DNA of 46,175 bases, taken from positions 1 to 46,175 of the forward strand of contig JBEKRV010000030.1 in NCBI GenBank assembly GCA_049517675.1, read 5' to 3'. Made by a program: the position numbers and the translations under genes. Shown here one piece after another: positions 1-8,316 of this stretch (positions within the stretch are counted from its first letter, which is position 1; each line of letters begins with the position of its first letter). The notes under the pieces are model-generated. The model ran no database searches. It was not told the origin of the DNA and saw only the letters and a program-made list of their open reading frames with translations. The stretch comes from Bog-756 sp049517675 (GTDB lineage Bacteria > Actinomycetota > Acidimicrobiia > Acidimicrobiales > RAAP-2).

Positions 1-798
<798 letters not shown>

Positions 799-801
799 CC
801 G

Positions 802-1782
802 ATGGCAGGTGGCCAGGAGCGCATCCTCCGTCGACGGATCAAGAGCATCAAGTCGACGCAGAAGATCACGAAGGCGATGGAGCTGATCGCCGCGTCGCAG
901 ATCGTGCGCGCCCAGGGCCGCATCGCCGCCTCCCGTCCCTACCAGGAGGGCATGGCCCGCATCGTCCTCGAGACCGTGCTCGGTGACCCGGCGGCCGCCG
1001 GTCGCCTGCTCGGCACCCCCGAGGACCTGTCGAAGGTGCTCGTGCTCGGAATCGTGGCCGACCGTGGCCTCTGCGGCGGGTACAACACCTCCGTGTTCCG
1101 GGCCACCGAACGCCTGATCGCCGCGCACGCGGCGGACCGCGTGGAGACCCGCCTGGTCACCGTGGGTAAGAAGGCCCAGGGCTACTTCCGGTTCCGTGGT
1201 CAAGACGTCGAGCAGTCGTTCATCGGCATGAGCGAGCGCCCGAGCTTCGCCGACGCCCGCCGGGTGGCCGCCGCCGCCATCACCCCGTTCGTGAACGGCG
1301 AGGTCGACCAGGTGGTCGTGGTCTCCACCCGGTTCATCAGCGCCGGGACCCAGAGGGTCGAGGTGCGCCAGCTCCTCCCGTTGGTCGACCCCCGCGTCGG
1401 CGAGCAGAAGGAGAACCACGAGCACGAGCCGGGCGAGAGCCGGAACGTCGCCCCCCACGAGGTCGACGTCAAGCACGGCTACACCGAGTTCGAGCCCGAT
1501 GCCGCCATCCTCCTCGGGGACCTCGCCCCCCGGGCGGCCGAGACCGAGATCTTCGCCGCACTGCTCGAGGCTTCGGCCTCGGAGCTCACCGCCCGTCAGC
1601 GGGCCATGGCCGCGGCCACCGAAAACGCCGGCGAGCTCATCAAGAAGTATTCGCGGATCATGAACCGTGCCCGCCAGGACGCCATCACCACCGAGATCAT
1701 GGAGATCGTCGGCGGTGCCGAGGCGCTGCGGGCCGGGTCCGAGGGCGACGAGGGCGGCATCGTGATCGAGACGAGGGTCTGA
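802..1782 (+). CDS. atpG: F1Fo ATP synthase subunit gamma
   Basis: This is the central-stalk gamma subunit (326 aa) that rotates inside the alpha3-beta3 ring. The N-terminal helix has the typical RRRIKSIKSTQKITKAMELIA pattern, the Rossmann-like middle has SDRGLCGG-type residues (here ADRGLCGGYN), and the C-terminal helix has NAGELIKKYSRIMNRARQ followed by ITTEIMEIVGGAEAL. It is longer than the usual 285-300 aa for two visible reasons. A very hydrophilic Glu/His/Lys-rich insert of about 30 residues lies around residues 197-230. A tail of about 16 residues rich in Gly/Glu follows the point where most gamma proteins end. The start is the ATG three bases after atpA, so the genes are probably translationally linked. 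Confidence 0.97.
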   Translation: MAGGQERILRRRIKSIKSTQKITKAMELIAASQIVRAQGRIAASRPYQEGMARIVLETVLGDPAAAGRLLGTPEDLSKVLVLGIVADRGLCGGYNTSVFRATERLIAAHAADRVETRLVTVGKKAQGYFRFRGQDVEQSFIGMSERPSFADARRVAAAAITPFVNGEVDQVVVVSTRFISAGTQRVEVRQLLPLVDPRVGEQKENHEHEPGESRNVAPHEVDVKHGYTEFEPDAAILLGDLAPRAAETEIFAALLEASASELTARQRAMAAATENAGELIKKYSRIMNRARQDAITTEIMEIVGGAEALRAGSEGDEGGIVIETRV

Positions 1783-1785
1783 TCC

Positions 1786-1881
1786 GTGCCCGTCCCCACC
1801 CGACCGACCGGCACCGCCCGCCACACCGCCACGACCGACATCGCCGTATCTGACGACATCAAGGGAGCCCGACGCTCATGA
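1786..1881 (+). CDS. possible 31-codon ORF between atpG and atpD
   Basis: A GTG at 1786 opens a frame of 31 codons (Pro/Thr/Arg-rich at first, then DDIKGARRS) whose TGA at 1879 overlaps the atpD start in an ATGA arrangement. A GAGGG at 1773-1777 lies 8 bases before the GTG. The stretch fills nearly all of the unusually long 95-base atpG-atpD gap. No family is recognisable and the composition is biased, so it may only be spacer DNA. If translated, its most plausible role is coupling translation from atpG into atpD rather than making a functional protein. atpD also has its own AAGGGAG at 1861-1867. Confidence 0.25.
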   Translation: MPVPTRPTGTARHTATTDIAVSDDIKGARRS

Positions 1882-3323
1882 CCACCACCGCCCCCCAGCC
1901 CACCGAGCACCAGACGCTGGCCTCCGGCCGCGTGGTGGCCATCGCCGGGCCAGTCATCGACGTGGAGTTCCCGCCCCACGCCCTCCCCGAGATCAACGGC
2001 GCCGTCGAGGTGGACGTGGTGCTCGAGGGGGTGCCGGAGACCATCACGGCCGAGGTGGCCCAGCAGATCGGCGACGGCCGGGTGCGCTGCATCTGCCTGA
2101 GGGCGACCGACGGCCTCACCCGCGGCGCCGAGGTGCGCAACCTGGGCCACGGTCTCCAGGTTCCGGTGGGCGACGCCGTCCTCGGCCATGTGTTCAACGT
2201 CCTGGGCAAGCCGCTCGACACCGACGACATCGGTCCGGTCGAGGACCACTGGGACATCCACCGCTCGGCCCCGGACTTCGACACCCTCGAGCCCCGGGCG
2301 CTCATGTTCGAGACCGGCATCAAGGTCATCGACCTCCTCGAGCCGTACGTGCAGGGCGGCAAGATCGGCCTCTTCGGCGGCGCCGGCGTGGGCAAGACGG
2401 TGCTCATCCAGGAGATGATCAACCGTGTCGCCATCAACCACGGTGGCGTGTCGGTCTTCGCCGGGGTGGGGGAGCGGACCCGCGAGGGAACCGACCTCTG
2501 GCTGGAGATGCAGGAGTCGGGTGTCATCGAGAAGGCCGCCCTGGTCTACGGCCAGATGGACGAGCCCCCGGGCGTGCGCCTGCGGGTGGCCCTGGCCGCC
2601 CTGACCATGGCCGAGTACTTCCGGGACGTGAAGAACCAGGACGTGCTCCTGTTCGTCGACAACATCTTCCGGTTCGTCCAGGCCGGCTCCGAGGTCTCCA
2701 CCCTGCTCGGCCGCATGCCCTCGGCCGTGGGCTACCAGCCCACCCTGGCCGACGAGATGGGCCAGCTCCAGGAGCGGATCACCTCGACCCGCGGGCGCTC
2801 GATCACCTCGCTGCAGGCCGTGTACGTGCCCGCCGACGACTACACCGACCCGGCGCCGTTCACCACGTTCACCCACCTCGACGCCACCACCGAGCTCTCC
2901 CGCGACATCGCGTCGCTGGGCATCTACCCGGCCGTGGACCCGCTGTCGTCGACCTCGAACATCCTCGCCCCCGAGATCGTCGGCGAGCGCCACTACAACG
3001 TCGCCCGGCGGGTCCAGGGTGTGCTGCAGCGGTACAAGGAGCTCCAGGACATCATCGCCATCCTCGGCCTCGACGAGCTGTCCGAAGAGGACCGGGTGAC
3101 TGTGTCCCGGGCCCGGAAGGTACAGCGCTTCCTGTCCCAGCCGTTCAACGTGGGCGAGGTGTTCACCGGCCTGAAGGGCGTGACCGTCCCGGTCGAGGAG
3201 ACCGTCGAGTCCTTCGAGGCACTGGTCAACGGCGATCTCGACGACGTGCCCGAGCAGGCGTTCTTCAACGTCGGCGGGGCCGAGTCGGTGCTGGCCAAGG
3301 CGCACGACCTCGCGAACAACTGA
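1878..3323 (+). CDS. atpD: F1Fo ATP synthase subunit beta
   Basis: This is the catalytic beta subunit (481 aa), which hydrolyses or makes ATP at the three active sites. The order is an N-terminal beta-barrel (GRVVAIAGPVIDVEF), the Walker A loop GGAGVGKT at residues 167-174, GERTREG, the catalytic-Glu region, Walker B LLFVDNIFRF, and the DELSEED-type sequence near the C-terminus (DELSEEDR). Length and order are ordinary for the family. The ATG is preceded by AAGGGAG at 1861-1867. It has an 18-residue polar N-terminal tail rich in Thr/Pro before the barrel. It is followed 15 bases later by atpC. Confidence 0.98.
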   Translation: MTTTAPQPTEHQTLASGRVVAIAGPVIDVEFPPHALPEINGAVEVDVVLEGVPETITAEVAQQIGDGRVRCICLRATDGLTRGAEVRNLGHGLQVPVGDAVLGHVFNVLGKPLDTDDIGPVEDHWDIHRSAPDFDTLEPRALMFETGIKVIDLLEPYVQGGKIGLFGGAGVGKTVLIQEMINRVAINHGGVSVFAGVGERTREGTDLWLEMQESGVIEKAALVYGQMDEPPGVRLRVALAALTMAEYFRDVKNQDVLLFVDNIFRFVQAGSEVSTLLGRMPSAVGYQPTLADEMGQLQERITSTRGRSITSLQAVYVPADDYTDPAPFTTFTHLDATTELSRDIASLGIYPAVDPLSSTSNILAPEIVGERHYNVARRVQGVLQRYKELQDIIAILGLDELSEEDRVTVSRARKVQRFLSQPFNVGEVFTGLKGVTVPVEETVESFEALVNGDLDDVPEQAFFNVGGAESVLAKAHDLANN

Positions 3324-3338
3324 TCGGACGACGGGTCC

Positions 3339-3845
3339 ATGGCCGACGACGCACTGTTCCAGATCAATCTGGTCACCCCCGAGCGCATCCTGCTCACCGG
3401 GATGGCCTCCGAGGTGATGGTGCGCACCGGCGAGGGCGACGCCACGTTCCTGGCCGGCCACACGCCGCTCGTGGGCTCGGTCCAGCCCGGGGTGGTCCGG
3501 GTGGTCCGTGGCGACGGTGAGGTCGTCCGGGTGGCCGTGCACGGCGGCTTCACCCAGGTGGAGCTCAACGTGCCGCTCGACGGCGGCGACGAGGACGGTG
3601 TCACCACCTCACGGGTGACCCTGCTGATCGGCGTGGCCGAGCTGGCCAGCGAGATCGATGCCGACCGGGCCCGGGCGGCCCTCGAGGCGGCCGAGGCCCG
3701 GGTGGCCGAGCTCGGGGGGTCCGCCGGGCGGACCCTGGGTGAGGACGAGGTGGCCGACCCCGAGCTGGTCGAGGCCGAGGCTGCGCTGTTGCGTGCCCAG
3801 GTGCGCCTCGAGGCGCTCGACGCCTCGACCTCCGCTACCGCCTGA
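3339..3845 (+). CDS. atpC: F1Fo ATP synthase subunit epsilon
   Basis: This is the epsilon subunit (168 aa), which couples the gamma stalk to the c-ring and in many bacteria inhibits ATP hydrolysis through its C-terminal helices. The N-terminal beta-sandwich is clear (FQINLVTPERILL, GEGDATFLAGHTPLVGSVQPG, VAVHGGFTQV). The C-terminal helical part is longer than the common 130-140 aa form. It contains DRARAALEAAEARVAEL, a polar linker (about residues 125-140), and a second Glu/Ala-rich helix. It ends the atp operon; the next gene is convergent, 67 bases away. Confidence 0.93.
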   Translation: MADDALFQINLVTPERILLTGMASEVMVRTGEGDATFLAGHTPLVGSVQPGVVRVVRGDGEVVRVAVHGGFTQVELNVPLDGGDEDGVTTSRVTLLIGVAELASEIDADRARAALEAAEARVAELGGSAGRTLGEDEVADPELVEAEAALLRAQVRLEALDASTSATA

Positions 3846-3912
3846 GGAGGCCGAGGGGACCCTCCCGGGCCAGGGTGGTCACGGATCCGCGGTCCACGCC
3901 CGGCCGGTACCT

Positions 3913-5226
3913 CTACGCAGGCCGGGTCCGCTCGGCCATCGGGAGGACGTCACGGAGCCGGACCCGTCCGCCGGTGCGCAGGATGGCGCGGCGGTAGATC
4001 CCGGCGGCCAACCGTGCCACGACCACGGTGCACACGATGCTGATGGCGGCGGACGCGGCGAACTCCCACCAGGTGACCGTCCGGAACGAGACCAGGACCG
4101 GCATGGCGAACGGGGCCGTGGGTGGCAGGTAGGCCAGGACCGTGAAGAACGGGGAGGCGCTCCCCGTGGAGGCCGTGATGAGGGAGAAGACGTAGCCGAA
4201 GATGATCGGCAGGCTGAGGGGGAGTGCGAGGCTCTGGACCTGGTCCTGGCGCTCGACCAGCGAGCCGCCGGCGGCGTAGACCCAGCAGTAGAAGGCGTAG
4301 CCCAGCACGAGCCACACCAGCGTCGCCGCCAGCACCGCCGGTTCGGTGCCGTGCAGGATGTCCGATCCGACCGCCTCCGCCAGTACGAGGGCGACGACGA
4401 CCACCAGGGCCGCCTGGCCGAATGCCACGAGGCCGATCCCGAGCACCTTCCCGGCGAGGAGCTGGATGGGGCGCAGCGCGGCGAGGAGCACCTCGATGAC
4501 CCGGCTGGACTTCTCCTCCATCACCCCCATCAGGATCCACGTGTTGTACTGCGTCAGCATGATGAAGATGAGGATCAGACCGATCACCGAGGTGGCGCTG
4601 GCCCCACCCGTGCTCTTGCCGGGACGGACGCTCGTGACCGGCAGGGGCTTGGCCCCCGCCAGTGCCTTGGCCTGCTCCGGCGAGAGACGGGCGGCGGCGA
4701 AGGCTTCGGCCACCCCGAGGTCCCCGGACATGGCCCGCACGAACTGGGCCGTGGTCGACGTGTCGCTCGAGGCGACGGGCTCGTAGACCACGAGCTCGCG
4801 GCCGTCGGCGACGGCGACGTCGATGTGCCCGGCGCGCAACGAGCTGTCGGCCGCCGCCAGGTCCGACTGGGGAACGAACCGCACCGTCGTGGCGACGCTC
4901 TTCGCCGAGGCCTCGATGGACGCGCGCTGGGGAGCGGTCAGCGACCCGACGACGCCGACCTCCTGAGGCCGCGGCACGGATTTCGTGAGCGTGGGGATGA
5001 TGATCGCCCCGGCCACCACGGCGAGGATGAGCAGCGTCCCGATGCGGAACGCCCTTCCTCGCACCCGCTCGCGTATCTCCCGGGAAGCCACGAGACCCAC
5101 GTCACCGGTGACGGTCCATCGCCCGATGCGGTGCGGGGCCGCCTCGGGGGTCGCGCGCCGACGTCGGCGCCAGACCCGAACGGCCACCAGCACGGCGGCC
5201 AGGGCGACGACCAGCGCTACGTTCAT
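3913..5226 (-). CDS. ABC-2 type exporter permease (NatB/YhaP-like)
   Basis: This is the membrane subunit (437 aa) of a two-gene ABC exporter. One TM segment is at the extreme N-terminus (NVALVVALAAVLVAV) and another near residues 60-80. A large extracytoplasmic domain of about 150 residues follows. At least five TM helices then make up the C-terminal half, beginning after the STGGASATSVIG stretch, with the conserved MGVMEEKSSRVIEVLLAALRP loop typical of NatB/YhaP permeases. The start ATG at 5226 overlaps the TGA of the ATPase gene (ATGA), which marks an operon and coupled translation. An open frame continues upstream but runs antiphase through the ATPase gene. Substrate is unknown; relatives export sodium ions or small molecules. 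Confidence 0.88.
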   Translation of the reverse strand: MNVALVVALAAVLVAVRVWRRRRRATPEAAPHRIGRWTVTGDVGLVASREIRERVRGRAFRIGTLLILAVVAGAIIIPTLTKSVPRPQEVGVVGSLTAPQRASIEASAKSVATTVRFVPQSDLAAADSSLRAGHIDVAVADGRELVVYEPVASSDTSTTAQFVRAMSGDLGVAEAFAAARLSPEQAKALAGAKPLPVTSVRPGKSTGGASATSVIGLILIFIMLTQYNTWILMGVMEEKSSRVIEVLLAALRPIQLLAGKVLGIGLVAFGQAALVVVVALVLAEAVGSDILHGTEPAVLAATLVWLVLGYAFYCWVYAAGGSLVERQDQVQSLALPLSLPIIFGYVFSLITASTGSASPFFTVLAYLPPTAPFAMPVLVSFRTVTWWEFAASAAISIVCTVVVARLAAGIYRRAILRTGGRVRLRDVLPMAERTRPA

Positions 5227-6119
5227 GCCAGCGTCTCCCGGAACACCTCGGACAGGCGACGGCGCTGGACCACGAACTCGGTGACCCGCCCGGCGTGCAT
5301 CGCCGACCGCAGCACCGAGTCGGTGTCGACCGACTCGTCCAGGACGAGCCGGGCCTCGCCGCCGTCCACCTCCGAGACGGCGACACCGGGGATGCCGCGG
5401 GCCCACGAGGCGTCGCGGTCCCCGTCGACCCGCACGACCAGCCGGCGCGGGCCGCTGGTCGCCAGGTCGTCCACGCGGCCACTGGCCATCAGCCGGCCGT
5501 GGTCGATGATGACCACCGACTCGCAGAGGTCCTCCACCTGGTCGAGCTGGTGGCTGGAGAACAGCACGCAGCACCCGGCCCGGGCCTGCTCGACGAGCAC
5601 GCCCCCGATGGCGTCGATGCCAGCGGGGTCGAGCCCGGCGAGCGGCTCGTCGAGGACGAGCAGCTCCGGACCGTGCATCAGCGCGGCGGCGAGCTGGACC
5701 CGCTGCTGGTTCCCGTGCGACAGCGCCTCGACCTTGCCGCCGCCACGATCGGCGATCCCGAGCCGCTCGAGCCAGGAGGCGGCCGCATCCCGGGCGTCGG
5801 TGGCCCGCATCTCGTGGAGCCTGCCGAGGTACTCCAGCTGCTCCCTCACGACCATACCCGGATAGAGCCCGCGTTCCTCGGGCATGTAGCCGAACCGGCG
5901 CCGCTCGGCCTGGCCGACCGGGGAACCGTTCCACCGGACCGTTCCGGCGTCCAGGTCGGTGAGCCCGAACACCGCCCGCATCGTGGTCGTCTTGCCGGCC
6001 CCGTTGGGCCCGAGGAAGCCGACCACCTGTCCGGCGGCAACGGAGAAGGACAGCCCGTCGAGCGCGGTCACCGTGCCGAACCGACGCCGGAGACCGTCGA
6101 GTTCGAGGAGGCCGGGCAC
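5223..6119 (-). CDS. ABC exporter ATPase (NatA/YhaQ-like)
   Basis: This is the nucleotide-binding subunit (298 aa) paired with the permease gene that overlaps it by 4 bases. It has Walker A GPNGAGKTTT (near residues 37-46), a Q-loop region before YMPEERGLYPGM, the signature LSHGNQQRVQLA, Walker B LLVLDEPLAGLDP, and a switch His in SSHQ. The GNQQ-type signature instead of LSGGQ is characteristic of the NatA/YhaQ group. The C-terminal 90 residues form an accessory domain. The GTG start at 6119 lies 6 bases after a minus-strand TAGGCT hexamer, so it was chosen as a probable leaderless start. Confidence 0.92.
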   Translation of the reverse strand: MPGLLELDGLRRRFGTVTALDGLSFSVAAGQVVGFLGPNGAGKTTTMRAVFGLTDLDAGTVRWNGSPVGQAERRRFGYMPEERGLYPGMVVREQLEYLGRLHEMRATDARDAAASWLERLGIADRGGGKVEALSHGNQQRVQLAAALMHGPELLVLDEPLAGLDPAGIDAIGGVLVEQARAGCCVLFSSHQLDQVEDLCESVVIIDHGRLMASGRVDDLATSGPRRLVVRVDGDRDASWARGIPGVAVSEVDGGEARLVLDESVDTDSVLRSAMHAGRVTEFVVQRRRLSEVFRETLA

Positions 6120-6125
6120 CGCGTC

Positions 6126-6131
6126 AGCCTA
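6126..6131 (-). promoter_or_regulatory. candidate -10 (TAGGCT) of the ABC exporter operon
   Basis: TAGGCT on the minus strand ends 6 bases before the GTG of the ATPase gene. This matches the TAnnnT-to-start spacing repeated across the window and predicts a leaderless mRNA. Confidence 0.5.
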
Positions 6132-6160
6132 CGTCGGCGCCGGCGTCGTCCCCGGCGTCG

Positions 6161-6190
6161 GTGCCGGTGCCGGGGCCGGGGCCGGGGCCG
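6161..6190. repeat. hexanucleotide tandem repeat between divergent promoters
   Basis: Five 6-base units (GTGCCG twice, then GGGCCG three times) run directly up to the TAGTGT hexamer at 6192. Degenerate units with the same period extend back to about 6131. The tract fills the -35 region of the plus-strand gene. Confidence 0.85.
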
Positions 6191-6191
6191 G

Positions 6192-6197
6192 TAGTGT
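6192..6197 (+). promoter_or_regulatory. candidate -10 (TAGTGT)
   Basis: TAGTGT lies 30 bases before the ATG at 6228, leaving room for a short leader with a strong GGAGGAG ribosome site at 6215-6221. Confidence 0.45.
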
Positions 6198-6227
6198 CCA
6201 CCGGTAGACCACGTGGAGGAGACAGTC

Positions 6228-6584
6228 ATGGACGCTGGTGAGCCGATCTCGTATCTCGCGCTGGAGCCGGAGACCCCGGTCGTCGGCACGTCGGACACGC
6301 AGTTCGGGACCGTCGAGCACGTGCTCCAGATCCCCGAGCTGGACGAATTCGACGGAATCGTGGTGAAGACGAAGCACGGGCTGCGCTTCGTGGACCGTGA
6401 CCAGATCGCCGAGATCACGACGACCGTGGTCCGCTGCCAACTCAGCGACGAGGAGGTCGAGGCGCTCCCCGCGCCGCACGGGGCCCCGGTGCTCCACCTG
6501 GACGCCACCTACGAGGAGGGGAGCTCGCTCAGCGCGCGCTACGCGCGCCTCTTCCACCGTCCGCACTGGAAGGAACTGGAGTAG
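6228..6584 (+). CDS. small PRC-barrel-like protein
   Basis: This is a 118-residue acidic soluble protein. The N-terminal half (about residues 10-65) has a beta-rich pattern: TPVVGTSDTQFGTVEHVL, then FDGIVVKTKHGLRFVDRDQIAEI. This resembles PRC-barrel domains, in which a strand-turn-strand reads 'stored value, link to function, expressed on cell'. The second half has LSDEEVEALP and LDATYEEGSS. ATG 6228 was chosen over the in-frame GTG at 6213 because GGAGGAG lies 6 bases before it. Function is unknown. It may sense or tether another protein, as PRC barrels do, but this is inference. Confidence 0.7.
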   Translation: MDAGEPISYLALEPETPVVGTSDTQFGTVEHVLQIPELDEFDGIVVKTKHGLRFVDRDQIAEITTTVVRCQLSDEEVEALPAPHGAPVLHLDATYEEGSSLSARYARLFHRPHWKELE

Positions 6585-6629
6585 GCCGCCACCAGGTGCG
6601 CCGGCACCGGTTCGGGCATCCTCGAGGGT

Positions 6630-7139
6630 ATGGCGCAGCCGTTTCCCGAGCCGGTGGAGCCGGCGTCATCGCGGTCCGAGGTCCTCCTCCGCTACCTCGA
6701 CTACTTCCGGTCGAGCATCCTGGAGAAGTTGGGCGACCTCCCCGAGTCGGAGCGCCGCCGGAGCAGGCTGCCGTCCGGGTGGTCGCCGCTCGAGCTGGTG
6801 AAGCACCTCACGTACGTGGAGGTGCGGTGGCTCGAGTGGGGGTTCGAGGGCCGCGCCGTGGACGATCCGTGGGGCGACCGGCGCGACGGCCGGTGGTTCG
6901 TGGCGGACTCCGAGTCCTCCGAGGAGGTCGCCGGAGCGCTCCGTCGCCGCGGGGATCAGACCCGGGTCCTCGTCGAGACGACGCCGCTCGACCAGGTGGG
7001 CCGCCCCGGCCCCCGGTGGGACGGCGCGGAGCCGCCGACGCTCGAGCGGGTGCTGCACCACCTGGTCCAGGAGTACGCGCGCCATCTCGGGCACCTCGAC
7101 ATCGTCACCGAGCTGGCGGGCGGTCCGCTGGGCGAGTGA
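6630..7139 (+). CDS. DinB-like (DUF664) four-helix protein
   Basis: This 169-residue protein has the DinB/YfiT fold pattern of actinobacterial DUF664 members. The first helix region is YLDYFRSSILEKL. The SGWSPLELVKHLTYVEVRWLEWGF segment follows and holds the first metal-ligand His. The final helix LHHLVQEYARHLGHLDIVTEL has two His residues spaced as in the family's metal site. Relatives are thiol-dependent (often mycothiol-dependent) S-transferases or isomerases. The specific substrate cannot be told. The ATG follows a weak CATCCT hexamer by 7 bases and no Shine-Dalgarno sequence is visible. Confidence 0.82.
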   Translation: MAQPFPEPVEPASSRSEVLLRYLDYFRSSILEKLGDLPESERRRSRLPSGWSPLELVKHLTYVEVRWLEWGFEGRAVDDPWGDRRDGRWFVADSESSEEVAGALRRRGDQTRVLVETTPLDQVGRPGPRWDGAEPPTLERVLHHLVQEYARHLGHLDIVTELAGGPLGE

Positions 7140-7183
7140 GCTCGGGCGCAGGTGGGCCGTCCGTGCGACCGTACGGCCCGGAC

Positions 7184-7249
7184 GAATTCGATGGCCGTAT
7201 GGCTCAGCCGAATTCGATGGCCGTACGGCTCAGCCGAATTCGATGGCGC
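7184..7249. repeat. 26-base direct repeat derived from the 3' end of glpX
   Basis: Two adjacent 26-base copies (7184-7209 and 7210-7235, one mismatch) are followed by the matching beginning of a third copy, which is the last codons of glpX on the minus strand. Each unit contains two short palindromes, CGAATTCG and CCGTACGG. The tract lies between the converging DinB-like gene and glpX. Confidence 0.9.
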
Positions 7250-8225
7250 TGTACTCGGACAGCTTGTGCAGCGGGTGGCGGGCGTCGATCAGGCGGACCG
7301 TGCCCGACTTCGACCGCATGACGAGGGACTGGGTGTTGGCCCCGAACTCGTCGTAGCGGACGCCCTGGAGCAGCTCGCCGTCGGTGATCCCGGTGGCGGC
7401 GAAGAAGCAGTTGTCCCCCCGCACCAGGTCGTCGGTGGTGAGCACGGCGTCGAGGTCGAACCCGAAGTCGAGGGCGGCCCTCCGCTCGGCGTCGTCGCGA
7501 CAGTACAGGCGGCCCTGGATCTCACCGCCCATCGACTTGAGCGCGGCGGCGGCGATGACGCCCTCGGGCGTCCCTCCCACCCCGACGAGCAGGTCGACCC
7601 CGGTGTCGGGCCACGAGGTGGCGATGGCGCCGGCCACGTCCCCGTCGGTGATGAGCCGGATCCGTGCACCGGTGCTGCGGACCTCGTTGATGAGCTCCTC
7701 GTGCCGGGGACGGTCGAGGATCACGACAGTGAGGTCGCGTACCGAGGTGCCCTTGGCCTTGGCCACGGCGTCCAGGTTGTCGCGGACGGGCCGGGTGATG
7801 TCGATGGCGCCCACGGCCCGGGGCCCGACGGCCAGCTTCTCCATGTAGACACAGGGGCCCGGGTCGAACATGGTGCCCTCCTCGGACACCGCGATCACCG
7901 CCAGCGCCCCGCCCCGGCCGAGGGCGGTCGAGGTGGTCCCGTCGATCGGGTCGACGGCGATGTCGGCCTTCGGCGGGGTGCCGTCCCCGATCCGTTCGCC
8001 GTTGAAGAGCATGGGGGCGTGGTCCTTCTCACCCTCACCGATGACCACCACGCCGTCCATGGCGATCGAGGAGAGGACGATGCGCATGGCGTTGACGGCG
8101 GCACCGTCGGCACCGATCTTGTCCCCCCGGCCCATCCACCGGGACGCGGCCAGGGCCGACGCCTCGGTGACCCGGACGAGTTCCATGGCCAGATTGCGGT
8201 CAGGTGCCTGCGGTATGGCGTTCAC
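7230..8225 (-). CDS. glpX: class II fructose-1,6-bisphosphatase
   Basis: This gluconeogenic enzyme (331 aa) removes the 1-phosphate of fructose 1,6-bisphosphate. Family landmarks are APDRNLAMELVRVTEA at the N-terminus, WMGRGDKIGADGAAVNAM, the metal site IGEGEKDHAPML, and DIAVDPIDGTT, followed by MYMEKLAVGP-like residues (here VYMEKLAVGP). The GTG at 8225 is preferred over ATG 8186 because the residues just before that ATG (APDRNLAM) are conserved in mycobacterial GlpX. A minus-strand TATCGT also lies 8 bases upstream. It is divergent from murA, with their promoters back to back in about 90 bases. Confidence 0.95.
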   Translation of the reverse strand: MNAIPQAPDRNLAMELVRVTEASALAASRWMGRGDKIGADGAAVNAMRIVLSSIAMDGVVVIGEGEKDHAPMLFNGERIGDGTPPKADIAVDPIDGTTSTALGRGGALAVIAVSEEGTMFDPGPCVYMEKLAVGPRAVGAIDITRPVRDNLDAVAKAKGTSVRDLTVVILDRPRHEELINEVRSTGARIRLITDGDVAGAIATSWPDTGVDLLVGVGGTPEGVIAAAALKSMGGEIQGRLYCRDDAERRAALDFGFDLDAVLTTDDLVRGDNCFFAATGITDGELLQGVRYDEFGANTQSLVMRSKSGTVRLIDARHPLHKLSEYSAIEFG

Positions 8226-8233
8226 GAGGTCCG

Positions 8234-8239
8234 ACGATA
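8234..8239 (-). promoter_or_regulatory. candidate -10 (TATCGT) of glpX
   Basis: Minus-strand TATCGT ends 8 bases before the glpX GTG and fits the leaderless pattern. Confidence 0.45.
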
Positions 8240-8303
8240 GTGGCTGGCACCAGGGTGGGCCGCCGAGGGGCCGGCATCGACGGGCGCCGGCGCGGCCCCG
8301 GGC

Positions 8304-8309
8304 CATACT
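8304..8309 (+). promoter_or_regulatory. candidate -10 (CATACT) of murA
   Basis: CATACT ends 7 bases before the murA GTG. There is no ribosome site, so a leaderless transcript is likely. Confidence 0.45.
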
Positions 8310-8316
8310 GGACGCC

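Noticed and set aside
1596..3542. Long open frame antisense to atpG/atpD
   Set aside because: It overlaps well-identified ATP synthase genes; long antisense frames are expected at this GC content, and no domain was seen.
3658..5865. Long plus-strand frame opposite the ABC exporter genes
   Set aside because: It lacks any recognisable domain and is antisense to strongly supported ABC genes.
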